Assembly (NCBI GenBank): GCA_022432975.1
Contig: CM039510.1
Coordinates: 28,511,201-28,575,200, forward strand
Direction: 5' to 3'
DNA: 64,000 nucleotides
DNA from: Begonia masoniana
Lineage: Eukaryota > Streptophyta > Magnoliopsida > Cucurbitales > Begoniaceae
The notes below the pieces were generated by a model. That model ran no database searches, was not told the DNA's origin, and saw only the letters and a program-made list of their open reading frames with translations. The position numbers were made by a program, and so were the translations under genes. Positions within the stretch are counted from its first letter, which is position 1. Each line of letters starts with the position of its first letter. Positions 45,555 to 58,115 of the stretch are shown piece after piece.

Positions 45555-46309
45555 ACAACCACTCCCTTTGGCCATCGGGGAGGCAATTAAGAGCACACCC
45601 ATGCGGTCTCATGGAAAAAAGATCACCACTAAAGGGGCGGACCTCTCAGCCTGTCCGGAGGCGTACTGCCATTCCCAGGTCCTCACCTCTTACAGGGTGT
45701 ACCCTTCACCTATTCGCAGGGGGTGTACCCTTCACCTATTCGCAGGGGGTGTACCCTTCACCTATTCGCAGGGGGTGTACCCTTCACCTATTCGCAGGGG
45801 GTGTACCCTTCACCTATTCGCAGGGGGTGTACCCTTCACCTATTCGCAGGGTTAACCTTCACCTATTAGCAGGGGGTGTACCCTTCACCTATTCGCAGGG
45901 GGTGTACCCTTCGAATACCCATCAAAGAAAGGCCCGCGTAAACCAGGCAGGGCCTCATAGGTTGAGAAAGAATAGGTCCAACCACCAGGGAGGGACGAAC
46001 CACTCGTGGAACCCCCCCCCCCAGCCCTGGCCACCGTGACACACACGCTAGAGCACACCAGGAGGGACGAACCACTCAACCCTGGGCCCAAGGGGACCAC
46101 GCAGTGGACTTACAATACCGGGGGTAGCAACGAACAGACTCTGGCCAGGTCGGGTAACTGGGCGAGCATAGCTCCGAGCCCATTCCGCCTATTATCAGGG
46201 GGCGTACCCTACATTCCGCCTATTCTCAGGGGGCGTACCCTACATTCCGCCTATTCTCAGGGGGCGTACCCTATACAAACAAGCGTGGGGAGTACCACAA
46301 TAACTGGGC
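45555..46309. repeat. Unique-to-copy-2 flank with two minisatellites
   Basis: A 26-bp unit (cagggggtgtacccttcacc then tattcg) repeats about eight to nine times at 45696-45912. A 31-bp unit (attccgcctattctcag then ggggcgtaccctac) repeats three times at 46178-46275. The stretch is probably the left part of the LTR remnant that continues at 46310. Frames running through it are not coding. Confidence 0.75.
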
Positions 46310-47882
46310 AAAACCCCCTGATACTCCTAGCATAAGGGCCCAGCTAAGAGTGCCAGACGGTTATCTCCAGTATCAAGCTCCAAATGACACAGCAGAAAAC
46401 CAATGCATGAACAATATCAAAATGCATGTATGAAACCATCTACGCGCCAAACATGACATTTACAACCCAGAAGACAGTGCGAATCAATCAAAAGTATACA
46501 TATATGTAATATTAGGTAATACGTAGTAAGTATAATATCTCATACCTTTGAGGCGAATCCTCCTATCCTCAGTGAACCGTGGCTCCTCAGGAATTGCTTC
46601 TAAATCAGTAAAATCCTCCAAATCTGAGAAACAACACAAGGAAGGAACCCCGTTAAGGTCCAATTTGGTCCAGAAACGATATAAACTACGAACCGGGGCG
46701 AAAACGGGCAAAAATGGCTCGGGTTGACTTTTGGTCAAAAAGTCAACGGTTAAAGTCAACGGTCAAAGTCAACAGTCAAAGTCAAAAGGTCAACGGTCAA
46801 AGTCAACGGTCAACGGCCAAAGTCAACGGTCAACGGTCAAAGTCAACCGTTGACTTTGACTGACCTGACCGGTTCGGTTCTGCTCGGACCGGTTCGGTTC
46901 GGTTCGGACCGGTTCGGGTCGAACCCAAGTCGGTTTGGTCGGGTCTGGCTCGAATCGGGCTGACCCGGTTCGGTTTGGTCTGGGTCGGACCTAATCGGGT
47001 CGGGCCAGCAATGGCTGGGTTGACCCGGCCTAATGGGCTGGGTCAGACTCAGCCCAATGGGCCCAAGCCAAACCCGGCCCAAAAGGCCATGGGTCTGGGT
47101 CCAGCCTGGCCCGAAACCGGATCGGGCTAGGCCAAACCCAGTCGGCCCAACTCGGCCCTGGGCCTGAGTCAACTCAGCCTTGGGCCTGAGTCAACTCGGC
47201 CCAAAGCCCGAGTTGACTCAGCCCACGGTCGAGTTGGCTCGACCGTCGGCCGCCGAACGTCGGCAAAGCTCCGGCGACCCTCCGGCGACGAAACCCGCGG
47301 CGAAAAAACACGATTTCTTACCTTTTTTTCGCCAAAATCGCTTCCAACACGTTCCTAACGACTTTTCGAGTCGATCCCTGCCAAAAACACCAAGAAATCG
47401 ACCCCAAAAACTCAGATCTAACGAAATCTAAAAACCCGAAACTTCTCGGGCGAAAATCGAGAGTAATACGGCTTACCTTCGAAACGCTTTCCACAAACGT
47501 CGATCTACGCTTCGAGACGAACGTTTTGACACCAAAACTCGACGAACGGAGGCGGATCGGACGTCGGCGCTTTCTCCCTCTCTCGGTTCTCTCTCCTTCT
47601 GTTTTGTGGTTCTGTCGGCAGGTAGGCAGGGATAAGGTTTCTATTAGAAACCTTATCTCTTAACATTTAATTCAATTTATTTATTTATGAATTAACTTAA
47701 TTGTTTTATTTTATATTTTATTTATTTAAATCTTTTATTTATTTATAATAAAACCGTTTGAGGATTCGATTTCTAATTTCAATTCCTATCGGAAATTAGC
47801 GAAATTAATCCAAATTTACACTCTAAATTACGCGAAAAATTTACCCAAATTTTTACAAAATTAAAATTTGACGGGTTTTACA
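46310..47882 (-). mobile_element. Partial LTR-like sequence, copy 2
   Basis: Counterpart of 2330-3874, with the terminus gacgggttttaca ending at 47882. The GGTCAAC minisatellite (46738-46858) is longer than in copy 1. Here the LTR is not interrupted at its left and may extend into 45555-46309. Confidence 0.55.
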
Positions 47883-48671
47883 CATCTAATGAAAATTATC
47901 TTCCGCTTATGTTTTGGCTAAGAGAGAGACAAGAGATGAGGTGTCAAGCCATAAACATGGTGAGCCATCAACCATGCTTTATTGTCTACATCTACAATAT
48001 TCTCTTTTTCTTATTCATTAATAGACATATTTCACTTTGCCTCTTCAGAAAATGTATTAAGTCTAAAGAAATGATAATTTTTCTTCTTAGGGGCTTTCAC
48101 ATTTAGCCCGTAGATTTTGGCTCAATTATTTTTTTTTATAAGAACTTTACTCTTCTAAACAAAATTTTATTCTTTTACCAGTATTACTTAATCCTTGGGA
48201 ATTCACCAACTTCTCTATCTCCAAATCATAAAATACACCTCAACACTATTAAAATATTATTCAATGGGAACTATTAAAAATTTAAACACTAAAGCCTCAT
48301 TTACATATATAAAATCATGCGTCGGTGTTAGAGGATCCATCAATTATAACACATGCACACGTATCATTAAGCATCTAAGGTTTCACATTCCACAAATTTA
48401 TGAAATTAACCAAACCGGTTACGGTGGGCATAGCTTGATTTAAATGGAAACTAAAGATTACTTCCTTGTATTTGTGTAACTTTAGTTTATTTTTATTTTT
48501 GACTAGGATTAGTATCTTTAACTTAAGATGAGCGGTTTGCCACGTGGCGGAGAAGTAAGACAGATGATACATGCGTAGAACCACCCATTCAGATAACACC
48601 TTATCCTGATCCAATATCTTCTTCCTCGTCAAATACTTGAATCCCACATCTGAAGAGAGAGAGAGAGAGAC
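47883..48671 (+). promoter_or_regulatory. psbO upstream region, copy 2
   Basis: Same layout as copy 1, with G-box GCCACGTGGC at 48539-48548 and the I-box/CCAAT group some 60 bp downstream. All elements are unchanged. Differences from copy 1 are single-base indels in A/T runs. Confidence 0.65.
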
Positions 48672-49800
48672 ATGGCGGCCTCAATGCAAGCAGCAGCAAC
48701 TCTTATGCAGCCAACGAGCAAGAGTGGGTTGGCGTCAAGAAATCACAGCAGCATTCAGCTGAGGTCATCATCTCAGACTCAGACCCTTTCGAAGGCGTTC
48801 GGAGCTGAGTGTGGGGGCGGCAGAGTGAGCTGCTCTCTCCAGTCTCATCTGAAAGACTTGGCCAACAGCTGCTTAGACGCCACCAAGCTCGCATCCTTCG
48901 CCCTCGCCGCTTCTGCCCTCGTCGTCTCTGTAATTTTTTCTTGCCCACACAATTTTACCTTGCTTCTGCGTAGTTGTTCTGAGAAACAGAGGTGAATTAC
49001 TGGAGATTATGTGATATGATGTTTTGTTTTTATCTTTCTTTCAGGGAGCAAGTGCAGAAGGAGTTCCAAAGAGACTGACTTTCGATGAAATCCAAAGCAA
49101 AACATACATGGAGGTGAAGGGCACCGGAACGGCCAACCAGTGCCCCTCCATCGACGGCGGGGTTGACTCCTTCGCCTTCAAGCCCGGGAAATACACCGCC
49201 AAAAAGTTATGCCTTGAGCCCACTTCCTTCACCGTAAAGGCCGAGGGGGTCAACAAGAATTCACCGCCGGCGTTCCAGGACACCAAGCTCATGACTCGCC
49301 TCACCTACACACTCGACGAGATTGAAGGCCCCTTTGAGGTCTCCTCCGACGGCTCCATCAAGTTCGAGGAGAAAGACGGCATCGATTACGCTGCCGTCAC
49401 TGTCCAACTCCCTGGCGGTGAGCGTGTCCCTTTCCTCTTTACAGTCAAGCAGCTCGTCGCCTCCGGTAAACCGGAGAGCTTCAGTGGAAGTTTCCTGGTG
49501 CCATCGTACCGTGGCTCTTCTTTCTTGGACCCGAAGGGAAGAGGTGGGTCGACTGGTTATGATAACGCCGTCGCTTTGCCTGCCGGAGGACGAGGAGACG
49601 AAGAGGAGCTCGCGAAGGAGAATGTGAAGAATACGGCATCTTCTACAGGGACAATAACTCTGAGTGTGACGAAGAGCAAGCCTGAAACCGGGGAGGTGAT
49701 CGGAGTTTTTGAGAGCCTTCAGCCGTCGGATACTGATTTGGGTGCAAAAACTCCAAAAGATGTTAAAATCACTGGTATCTGGTACGCTCAGCTTGAGTAG
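48672..49800 (+). CDS. psbO: psbO, oxygen-evolving enhancer protein 1, copy 2
   Basis: Exons 48672-48929 and 49045-49800 are separated by a 115-nt phase-0 GT...AG intron (48930-49044). The 337-residue product is identical to that of copy 1: plastid transit peptide, lumenal targeting signal ending Ala-Ser-Ala, and a 247-residue mature chain with the two disulfide cysteines. I noticed no nucleotide difference in exons or intron. Perfect identity including the intron means either very recent duplication or gene conversion, or that this is the other allele of the same locus. Function (Mn-cluster stabilisation on the lumen side of photosystem II) follows from the family. Confidence 0.97.
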
Positions 49801-49908
49801 CCATAGCCATCTCCTCTCTTACTGTCCATGCATGGTGTTAATGTAAGGAAAAAAAGAAAAGAAGGAAAAGCCATTGTTGGTTCTTTGTGTTCTGGTGAAA
49901 TTACCGAT

Positions 49909-51115
49909 TATGGACATCAACAATGAATTTTTTTCAATTCAACAATAAATAAACGTCGTGAGCAATACAAACTATAAAGTATAAAAAATATGACAATTCA
50001 AACCACGCCGGACGGATGCTTAAAAATATCGTCCATTCGTTCACTGTTCACTTGAACAGTGAATGAACGGACGCTTAAAAATATCGTCCGTTCACGGTTT
50101 ACGTGAACAATAATCGTTTTATAAATTAATTTTTAAAAAATAATAAACGATAATGGATCTACTTAAAATTTTTATCACATATTCACCACGCTATGAGAAG
50201 ATAATCTGAAAATTTTTGTGATTTTACAATAGTTATATGATTTATTATAATTTTTTTACGTATGTTTTATAAAATAATTCACTAAAATTACAATAAATCG
50301 TACAAGTGTTAGAAAATTACGAAAATATTTAGATTATCTTCTCATGACATGAAAAATATGTGATAAAAGTTTTAACTAAATCCAATATCGTTATAGTTTT
50401 TAAAATTAATTTATAAAACAGAAAAAGAACGAAAGTAAATAGTACTGTTCATGAGAACAGTGAACGGACTGACTGTATTTTTAAGCGTCCATCCGTTCAC
50501 TGTTCACATGAACAGTGAACAGACAGACGGTGTTTTTAAGCGTCCATCCGTTCACTGTTCACGTGAACAGTAAGTGTTTACGTTTGTTTCTTCTCTGTTT
50601 TATAAATTAGTTTTTAAAAAATACTAAACGATATTGACTTTACTTAAAATTTTTATCACATATTCACTACGTTATGAGAAGATAATCTGAAAATTTGCGT
50701 GATTTTCTAACACTTGTACGATTTATTGTAATTTAGTTAATTATTTTATAAAACATATGTAAAACAATTATAATAAATCATATAAATATTGTAAAATCAC
50801 GAAACTTTTCATATTATCTTCCCATAATGTGGTAAATATGTGATAAAAATTTTAAGTAAATCTAATATTGTTTATTATTTTTTAAAAATTAATTTATAAA
50901 ACGTCCACTGTTCACGTGAACAGTGGACGGGCGGACGGTATTTTTAAGCATCCGTCCGTTCACTGTTCACGTGAATAGTGAACGAACGGATGATATTTTT
51001 AAGCGTCCATCAGCGTGGTCTGAATTGTTACATTTTTTATACTTTATGGTTTGTATTGTTCAAAACGTTATTTTATGGTTTGAATTGAAAAAAAATTCAT
51101 AGTTTATGCCCATAA
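49909..51115. mobile_element. Foldback/MITE-like element, copy 2
   Basis: Counterpart of 5903-7112 with the same long inverted ends and internal palindromes. It differs by a few single-base indels and SNPs, for example a gtgaacagtggac arm that is more perfectly palindromic near 50920. Confidence 0.8.
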
Positions 51116-52335
51116 TTAATAATTACACTTCTCTTAATAAGCACTCTCATCATTATTGTCATTTTCCTTAGAATTGCATTCACATACTAATCTAAATCCT
51201 CAAACCCACATGAATTTCTAGCAAACTAATTTGGCACATACTAATCTTTGTTATCATTTTTTTCTCGGTCATTACTATCTGTTGACGTGCTTCCACTCTT
51301 GGTGTTTATTTCTTTATGTCCATTAGGAAATGAAAATTAGGAAAGAAACTCTCAATTCTCTAGTTTTTCATCTTCCTCAGTCCGAACGGGAGACCAACCA
51401 CGTTAAAAGTGCTTGGTTGAATGACAACCAATCGTCAAGACCTAAGATTTGATCTATGGTTCACAGCGAAATGGTTTGAATTCTATCGTAATGATTATAA
51501 GAATTAAAATTCATAATGAATGAAAATGTACATGTATGCAATACTAGGTATAAATTATATAGACAAAAGTCAAAGAAGGAAATGAATCAAGTCATCATCA
51601 AAGGTAAGGAAAGTAAAGCACTTTGAAACAAAGACATAACTAATTCTAGTCATCATAATTCTTTCCTGGAAAAAAATAAGTAGGGGTGAGTAAACTAAAT
51701 TCAATAGAAATTCTATCACTTTACTAAATTCATGTAAATTAGATTTTTATGATTAGTCAATTAAACACATGAGCTGGAAAAATATGTAAGCATGGATTTA
51801 TTTTCCAAACTTTTATCATTTGAAAAAAAAATGCTCCTTAAGTCATCAGTTGGCTGAGTATCAAGATATAAACTAATACTTAAGCAAGAAAATAGGATTT
51901 TCAACTAAGATCACGTGCCCAATACACTCAAAAGCTATGGCCGGAATCTCAAATAAAATAACATACATGTTGAAAATAAACATGTAAAAGTAACACAAGA
52001 TATGGTTCTTAGTAAATAAAAAATAAAGATTTTGAATATTACGATTCATATACAAATATAGTAAAGGAAACTCTTACCTCGATAAAGGTGAGTCTTCTTG
52101 TCATTGGGAACATTATCCTAATGAATCGACTCAAAGTCCACAAATTCGTATGAACCTACAACAACACAAATATCAGAATCTCATCTAAAAATCTAGGGAT
52201 ATAATGGTTAGGTCTTATACTCACAAACCATAACCAACATTTCACAATTCTCCTCTTTGATTCTGAGTTTTCCCAACAAACAATATGAGGTTGCACCATC
52301 AGCTCAATTAAGAGTTTAAACATTCTGGCTTCCTA
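51116..52335. other. Non-coding AT-rich stretch, copy 2
   Basis: Counterpart of 7113-8335; nothing recognisable. Confidence 0.5.
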
Positions 52336-55300
52336 CCAAATCTAAAGCATCAGCTGGATTTTCCTCCTAAGCAGTCTTCTTAACTTTTATGCTCCCTACT
52401 TTGATAATTTCCAGAATAAAGTAGAACTGCATATCAATGTGCTTTATTCTTTCATGAAATTTTGGATTCTTCGTGAGGAAGATAGCACTTTGGCTATCAC
52501 AACAAATGGTAGCGTCCGAACCATTTATTCCAAATTCAGAAGCTACCACATTTCGTCCTTGAAATCTTTAGAAGCGGAGATAAATTTTGCTTATGTTGTT
52601 GATAATGTAACCACATTCTGAAGACAAGATTTCCAACTGACATATCTTTCATAAATGATGAAAATGTAACCAGAAGTCAACCTTCTTGTGTTGATAAAGC
52701 CGACATCATTGACATCAACATACCAATGAACTTTTCTTGGACTTGTCATGTATTTGCTAATGATACTCACATAAAATGATAAAATAGGGGAGTACAAACC
52801 ATTGAGTACACAATGTGCCCATTATATTTGCACATAGAATCTTCTGCATAAATGTTTCTTCCTTTCCATAACTTTGTTGTTGTTTCTTTGACAATCTAAA
52901 ATGACCTCCAAGTGTTGCTTGAACACCTTTAAGATTTCCCAGCTCAAACCTGTGAAGGACTCTTTCAAGATAATTTTCTTGAGCTAAATAGAGTTTAGTT
53001 TCCTTGTTTCTTACAATGTCAATACCAAGAATGTGTTTTTGGCCTCAAGATCTTTCATGTAAAACTTTTTTTCTAATTAAAGTTTCGAATATGAAATTTC
53101 GGATTTGCTATGTTCTGCAATGAGTATGTCCTCAACGTATAGAAGAACAAACAGTATGTCATCCTTATTCTTCTTCATCACATAAACGCAATTATCATGT
53201 TTGGATTTCATGCTTCAAAACCCTCTGGCTAGGCCATAAAAATTGTTTCTTCAAGATCCTGGGGTAAGAATGAAGTTTTAACATTCATTTGTTGAATCTC
53301 CAAATTCTCAGCAACAACTTTAGATAATAGAGCTCGTACACAAGTTAATTTTACCATTGGTGAGAATATCTCACTGAAATCAATATCTTTTCATTGAACA
53401 AACTCCTTAGCTGCTAATCTAGGTTTGTATCTTTGTTTGTTTGTCACTTCAATACCTTCTTTTAAGTTGAATATTCACTTGCAACCTATTACTTTCTACT
53501 GGATGGGTTTTTTCACTAAGTGTCTAGGTTTGATGTTTTAACAAGGACTCTATCTCTTCTTCCATGGCCTTGAGCTAGAGATTTTTATCTCCTCTTGAGA
53601 CAACTTCAGAGAAAGAAATAGGCTCAGAGTTTTCTAAATCTGAGGCAACCCTTAGATCATATGCAATTACATCCACATAACCAAGCCGTTGTGCCGGCTT
53701 AATTATTCTTTTGGTTTTGTCCCTTGTTAGTTGATAAGCAATAGAGACATTGTCACTGATTAAGTCTTTAGAGTCGGCTTTATCACTTGACTATTGCTAG
53801 CTTACTTGAATCATCTGTTCATTTTACTATTCTTTTCCTTGCTCCATTGAACCTGCACCTTTTGAATAATTTCAACAGGTTCATTCTCCTCTCTTTTAAG
53901 AGGAAATTTCTTTCCATTAAAGGATACATCATGACTTGTAATACTTTTCTACTGATTTCTTTCAATTGACCAAAGTTTATAGCCTCTTACTCCCTTGAGG
54001 TATCCATGAAATTAATATTTCTTTCCACAGGGTTGGAGTTTATCTTGTTTTGCATGATCTACATACTTAGCAGGTAGTTGTGCCACACTTCAAATGTGGT
54101 CTTAAACCCCAAGAAAGGGACATAGGTTTATCAAATAACAAGTTGTTTTAACAGCCTCTACCCAGAAGGATCTCGGAAGTTCAGCTGATATAAGCATACA
54201 CCAAACTCTTTCTAAAATAGTTATGTTTCATCCTTTCTGCAAGTCCATTATGCTGAGGCGTATAACTCACTATATGATGCCTCTAAATTCCTTATTCTTT
54301 ATTTTCTTCTCTCCAACACTTTCGGGCTCAACATCTTACTGCAACAAAGCAAGCTTAGGATCGAATGTAATGGAAATTGAGGTCTCACTTGGAAGATTCT
54401 TCTTTCCTCTTCGGTGAAAGAGAGCAAAAGGTGTGTGAGAGAAAGAACGAAAATAGGAGAGAAGATTTCATCCACCAATTCTAAGCAATTGGAGGTTCTC
54501 GCTCATCTCTTGGGGTCTATATCATCTAAAAACTTTTCCTCTTTCATTGGCTTATCGAAATGGGAATAGGTTGACTCAGCGTCAGGAAAAGTAAGCTCCA
54601 CCTTGCCTTCCCATGATTTAATTGCGCAGCTTTGGAAAAGAGAGAATTTCAAAAAGTCACTCTCTCCAAACCACCCATAAACCATATTCTGACTTTTATC
54701 TACAGAATATCCAATAACCAATTTCATTGAATGAATAATGGAACCTGATCCTAAAAACAAAAAAAATGTTTTTGAATAAGCATGAGTAATCATATGAAAT
54801 AACCTCCTTTGACTTTCTCAATCATAAAGCCTTTGACCTTACTCCCTTTTAAGCTTCTTTTGCCAAATCTTATTCAGTTTCATGCGAGCTCAGTTTTGTC
54901 TGAATCTTCGTGGAAGAAGAAAAAGCGATTCACCAACCACTACATCTTTAGATCTCACCAAATCATTCAACCTGGCGGCTGCTCGCTCTTTCATTAGTGA
55001 TTCGCCGGCCACTACTTATCAAATTTTTCTGAGCAGAATTCCATACTATTATCAGTTCTCAGCTTTTTGACCCCCCGACAAAGACCTGATCTTTTGTCAT
55101 CGTAAAGTAAACCCAGACTCTCCTTCAATAATCATCTATAAAAGCTACAAAATAATGTGCTCTACCTTTAAAAGAAATTTTCTCTGGCCCTCGCACATCA
55201 TAATGTACGTGGACCAGTATACACTAAGATGTGTGAGAAGATTTTGTAAATTTAACCCTACTGCTAGTTATGAGTATGTAGTTTTCAAATATATTTTTCT

Positions 55301-56110
55301 TCTATAATTTAAGCAGACTCTTCTTGCTGACATGTCCAAGGTGTAAATGCCACGTATTAGTTTTATCTTCTATTTTTTCAAAAAAAAAAAAAAGAACTTG
55401 CTTCATCAACAACAGTAACTCCTTTTAGAATATCTAGGCCATTATATAGTTCACCCTTCATAACAGTCATAATTTATTTTGTAATTCTCAAAATTCAATT
55501 TTCACACAACCATTTGAATCTAACATCCCAATTGACAGGAAGTTTCATTTCATTGGGGTATATGCCTTACTTCTTGAATTATCCAAATACAGTCATCAAA
55601 CATTTTTATTTGAATTGATCCTTCTCCTTGTATTGACAAGATTTTTTTGTCACCCAAAAGCACGTTTCCTCCTTTTACTTTTATGGAAAATTTGAAGCTA
55701 TCTTTTCTTTGGAGTCATGGGAAAAGAACACCCAGAGTCCAAAATTCACTGCTTCACCTGATTTCATTTATTAGGCAACCAGAACATTAGATGACTCGTA
55801 ACCATCTGGAGCGACTGAGGCATCTCCTTTTTCAGACTTCTTTTCTACAAGCTTTTTGTTTTCATTCATATCAATCCTTTTTGTAATGTCCTTCCCTATG
55901 ACTCCCTTGTTTAGATTTTGATCTAGATTTACCTCTTGAACTTTTATTTTTCCTTGTTTGTGGTCTTCCTCTTGCCGTCATTCCCCCTCCATCTGAATTT
56001 TCCTTTCCATCAGTTCTTTTATGAAATTCTATGAGTTTAAAGCTATCTTACTCCATCCATAGTAAGTCTCTTTATCAAAGAACATCATGTCAATAAATCA
56101 CCATATACTT
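52336..56110 (-). pseudogene. Decayed Ty1/copia retrotransposon, copy 2
   Basis: Counterpart of 8336-12110. The RNase H strip at 52367-52549 is open here (DATICCDSQSAIFLTKNPKFHERIKHIDMQFY) because of one extra T near 52461 relative to copy 1. The gag zinc-knuckle region has lost about 15 bp (near 55900), removing its first Cys. Both copies are inactive. Confidence 0.85.
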
Positions 56111-56258
56111 ATGGTAAATAACTCAAGATGATAATAGTTTGGTCTTCTTCAGTAATTTTTTGTGCAGCGGAAGTTTTGTTTCATAATTGAAATAGTTAAA
56201 TAGAATAACACAAGAGAAGTAACTCTCAAAAGCGAAAAATTTAAATTAATTATCAAAA

Positions 56259-57114
56259 GGGTAAAGTACAATTTGGCCCCCAAACTATGGTGAAAATGAC
56301 AATTTTTACCGTAAACTTCAATAATGGTAAAAAATAATCGTAATGTATAGATAATGGGCAATTCACCCCCTATCGTGCCATTTTCCGTTAAAATGTCACG
56401 TTTTCGTCACATGCCCTATTTTACTACCCAATATGCCCCTGCACTACGTCTGTTTTGAATTGCCTGTTTCACCCTTCACCCTCGCCTCTCTTCTCATCGA
56501 CTCTCAACTTCTTTTCACCGACTCTCAGCGATGTTCGAAGTGTGCCCCTGCCCCCCATCGGTAAAGATGAAAAAGAACTAGTTCGTATTAGTAGAAAAAT
56601 CAGTTAAAAACGAATCTAAAGAAACTAAAGAAGAATCAGAGGTAAGCTTTTTTCTAGATGAATCGTAAGATCTTAAAGCAAATTGGGCAAAACGTTTTCA
56701 GGAGAGAAAACGAGGGAGAAACAAATGAAGAAGTTATGCGACCTCAAAATCAAGAACATGGCATCCGTCGTTGCAGAGTATTTCAAAGGCTACAAGCTTA
56801 ATCTTCAAAACAATGGAGGATTGTTCTTTGTTTTAATCATAGTTCTTCGTTTTCAAACATCTTTTTGGAACAACCCCGAAAAATGGTACCGTAGAGTGAG
56901 AAGAGAGCGAGGGAAGGAGAGACGCAGTGTAGGAACATATCGGGTAGTAAACTAGGGCACGTGACGAAAACGTGCCATTTTAAAAGAAAATAACATGGTA
57001 GGGGGTGAATTGTCCATTATCCATACATTATGATTGTTTTTTTTATCATTATCGAAGTTTACGGTGAAAATTGTCATTTTCATCATAGTTTGGGGGTCAA
57101 ATTACACTTCACCT
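56259..57114. mobile_element. Mutator-like element, copy 2 (shorter)
   Basis: Same inverted ends and the same 9-bp flank ttatcaaaa (56250-56258 and 57115-57123) as 12289-13430. It has only one internal block and is about 286 bp shorter. SNP density versus copy 1 is visibly higher here than around psbO. Confidence 0.85.
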
Positions 57115-57165
57115 TTATCAAAAACTCTATATAATTATTACACATGAATCTTTAAATAGACTTAG

Positions 57166-57375
57166 TGTAACGGTTCCCGGGGTACCCTCACGACACGTCG
57201 TCCCCCAGTTTTAATCTCAACCACGTGGCACTCCCTCTCGGAGCACGTCACCCCACGTGGCCAGGTGGCACCGTTCCTCACGACCTTCTCCATTCTGAAA
57301 AGGGAGTTTTTGTCTTTCCCATCATTCGAACCCAGGACCTCCCGGCTATAATCCATGGGTTACAAGTGCTGGTAC
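57166..57375 (-). mobile_element. tRNA-derived SINE (S1), copy 2
   Basis: Counterpart of 13482-13691. It ends at an intact ggtac (57371-57375), the target site of the family D LTR. Confidence 0.7.
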
Positions 57376-58115
57376 TGTAACGACCCGTGGCTCGGCAGTT
57401 ACTAACTTGACTTATCGTGAAACTTTATAAGAAATTCTAAAGAAAATTTTAGAAAATATTAAACATTTATAAAAATTCTCCAAAACGAGTGAATTTCTTT
57501 TATAAACTTCGTATAAGACGTGTGTGAAATTTCCTAAAATTTTTTTTTACACTATTATGAACAATAGCACCGATCAATCAGCCATTTGGCCGATCAATCA
57601 GCAGCTTTGCTGCCATCGGCAGCTTTGATGTCTTCGGCACTTGCTTCATGCAAGCGCCGATCGATCGGCAGCTTTGCTTCATGCAAGCGCCGATCAATGG
57701 GCAGGCTTGTTGCCCATCGACTAATCTCCCTTCTTTTCTTTCTTCCACTTCTTCATCCTATCATTTATAAACTTTTTCAAATCACTTTCAACCCATAAAC
57801 ATTATCAAGATTTTAAAATCATACCTCAAATCATCCATTCAACCATAAAGCAACCTAAGTCACCATTTATCCCAATAAAACACAACGGCATTTCCTTAAC
57901 AACCCAAAACAATAGAAATTCTGGTTATGTGCACAAAACGTAGCGAAAAGTCTGTAAGCCCATCATCTAACTAAAATTTAAAACATCTGTTTATACACAT
58001 TTACCAAAATACCTACAACGGGCCCACAGGTCAAAATTGCTCTAGCAGCTCCAAGCACACTCCATGGACGTCCTCCATCAGCTGCTCTATCAGTCGTACT
58101 GAGGGTCAACGTCCT
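57376..58115 (-). mobile_element. Family D solo LTR, copy 2, interrupted
   Basis: Counterpart of 13692-14431. It is cut at gtcct by the next chromovirus and the remainder is not in the window. Confidence 0.85.

Larger units (their letters stand above)
46310..58115. repeat. psbO-bearing duplicated segment, copy 2
   Basis: Counterpart of 2330-14431, at an offset of about 44.0 kb on the left and 43.7 kb on the right. Interrupted at 58115 by a chromovirus, where copy 1 continues uninterrupted. Confidence 0.95.

Noticed and set aside
45308..46039. 243-codon frame spanning the N gap
   Set aside because: Open only because undetermined bases cannot contain stops. The rest is minisatellite.
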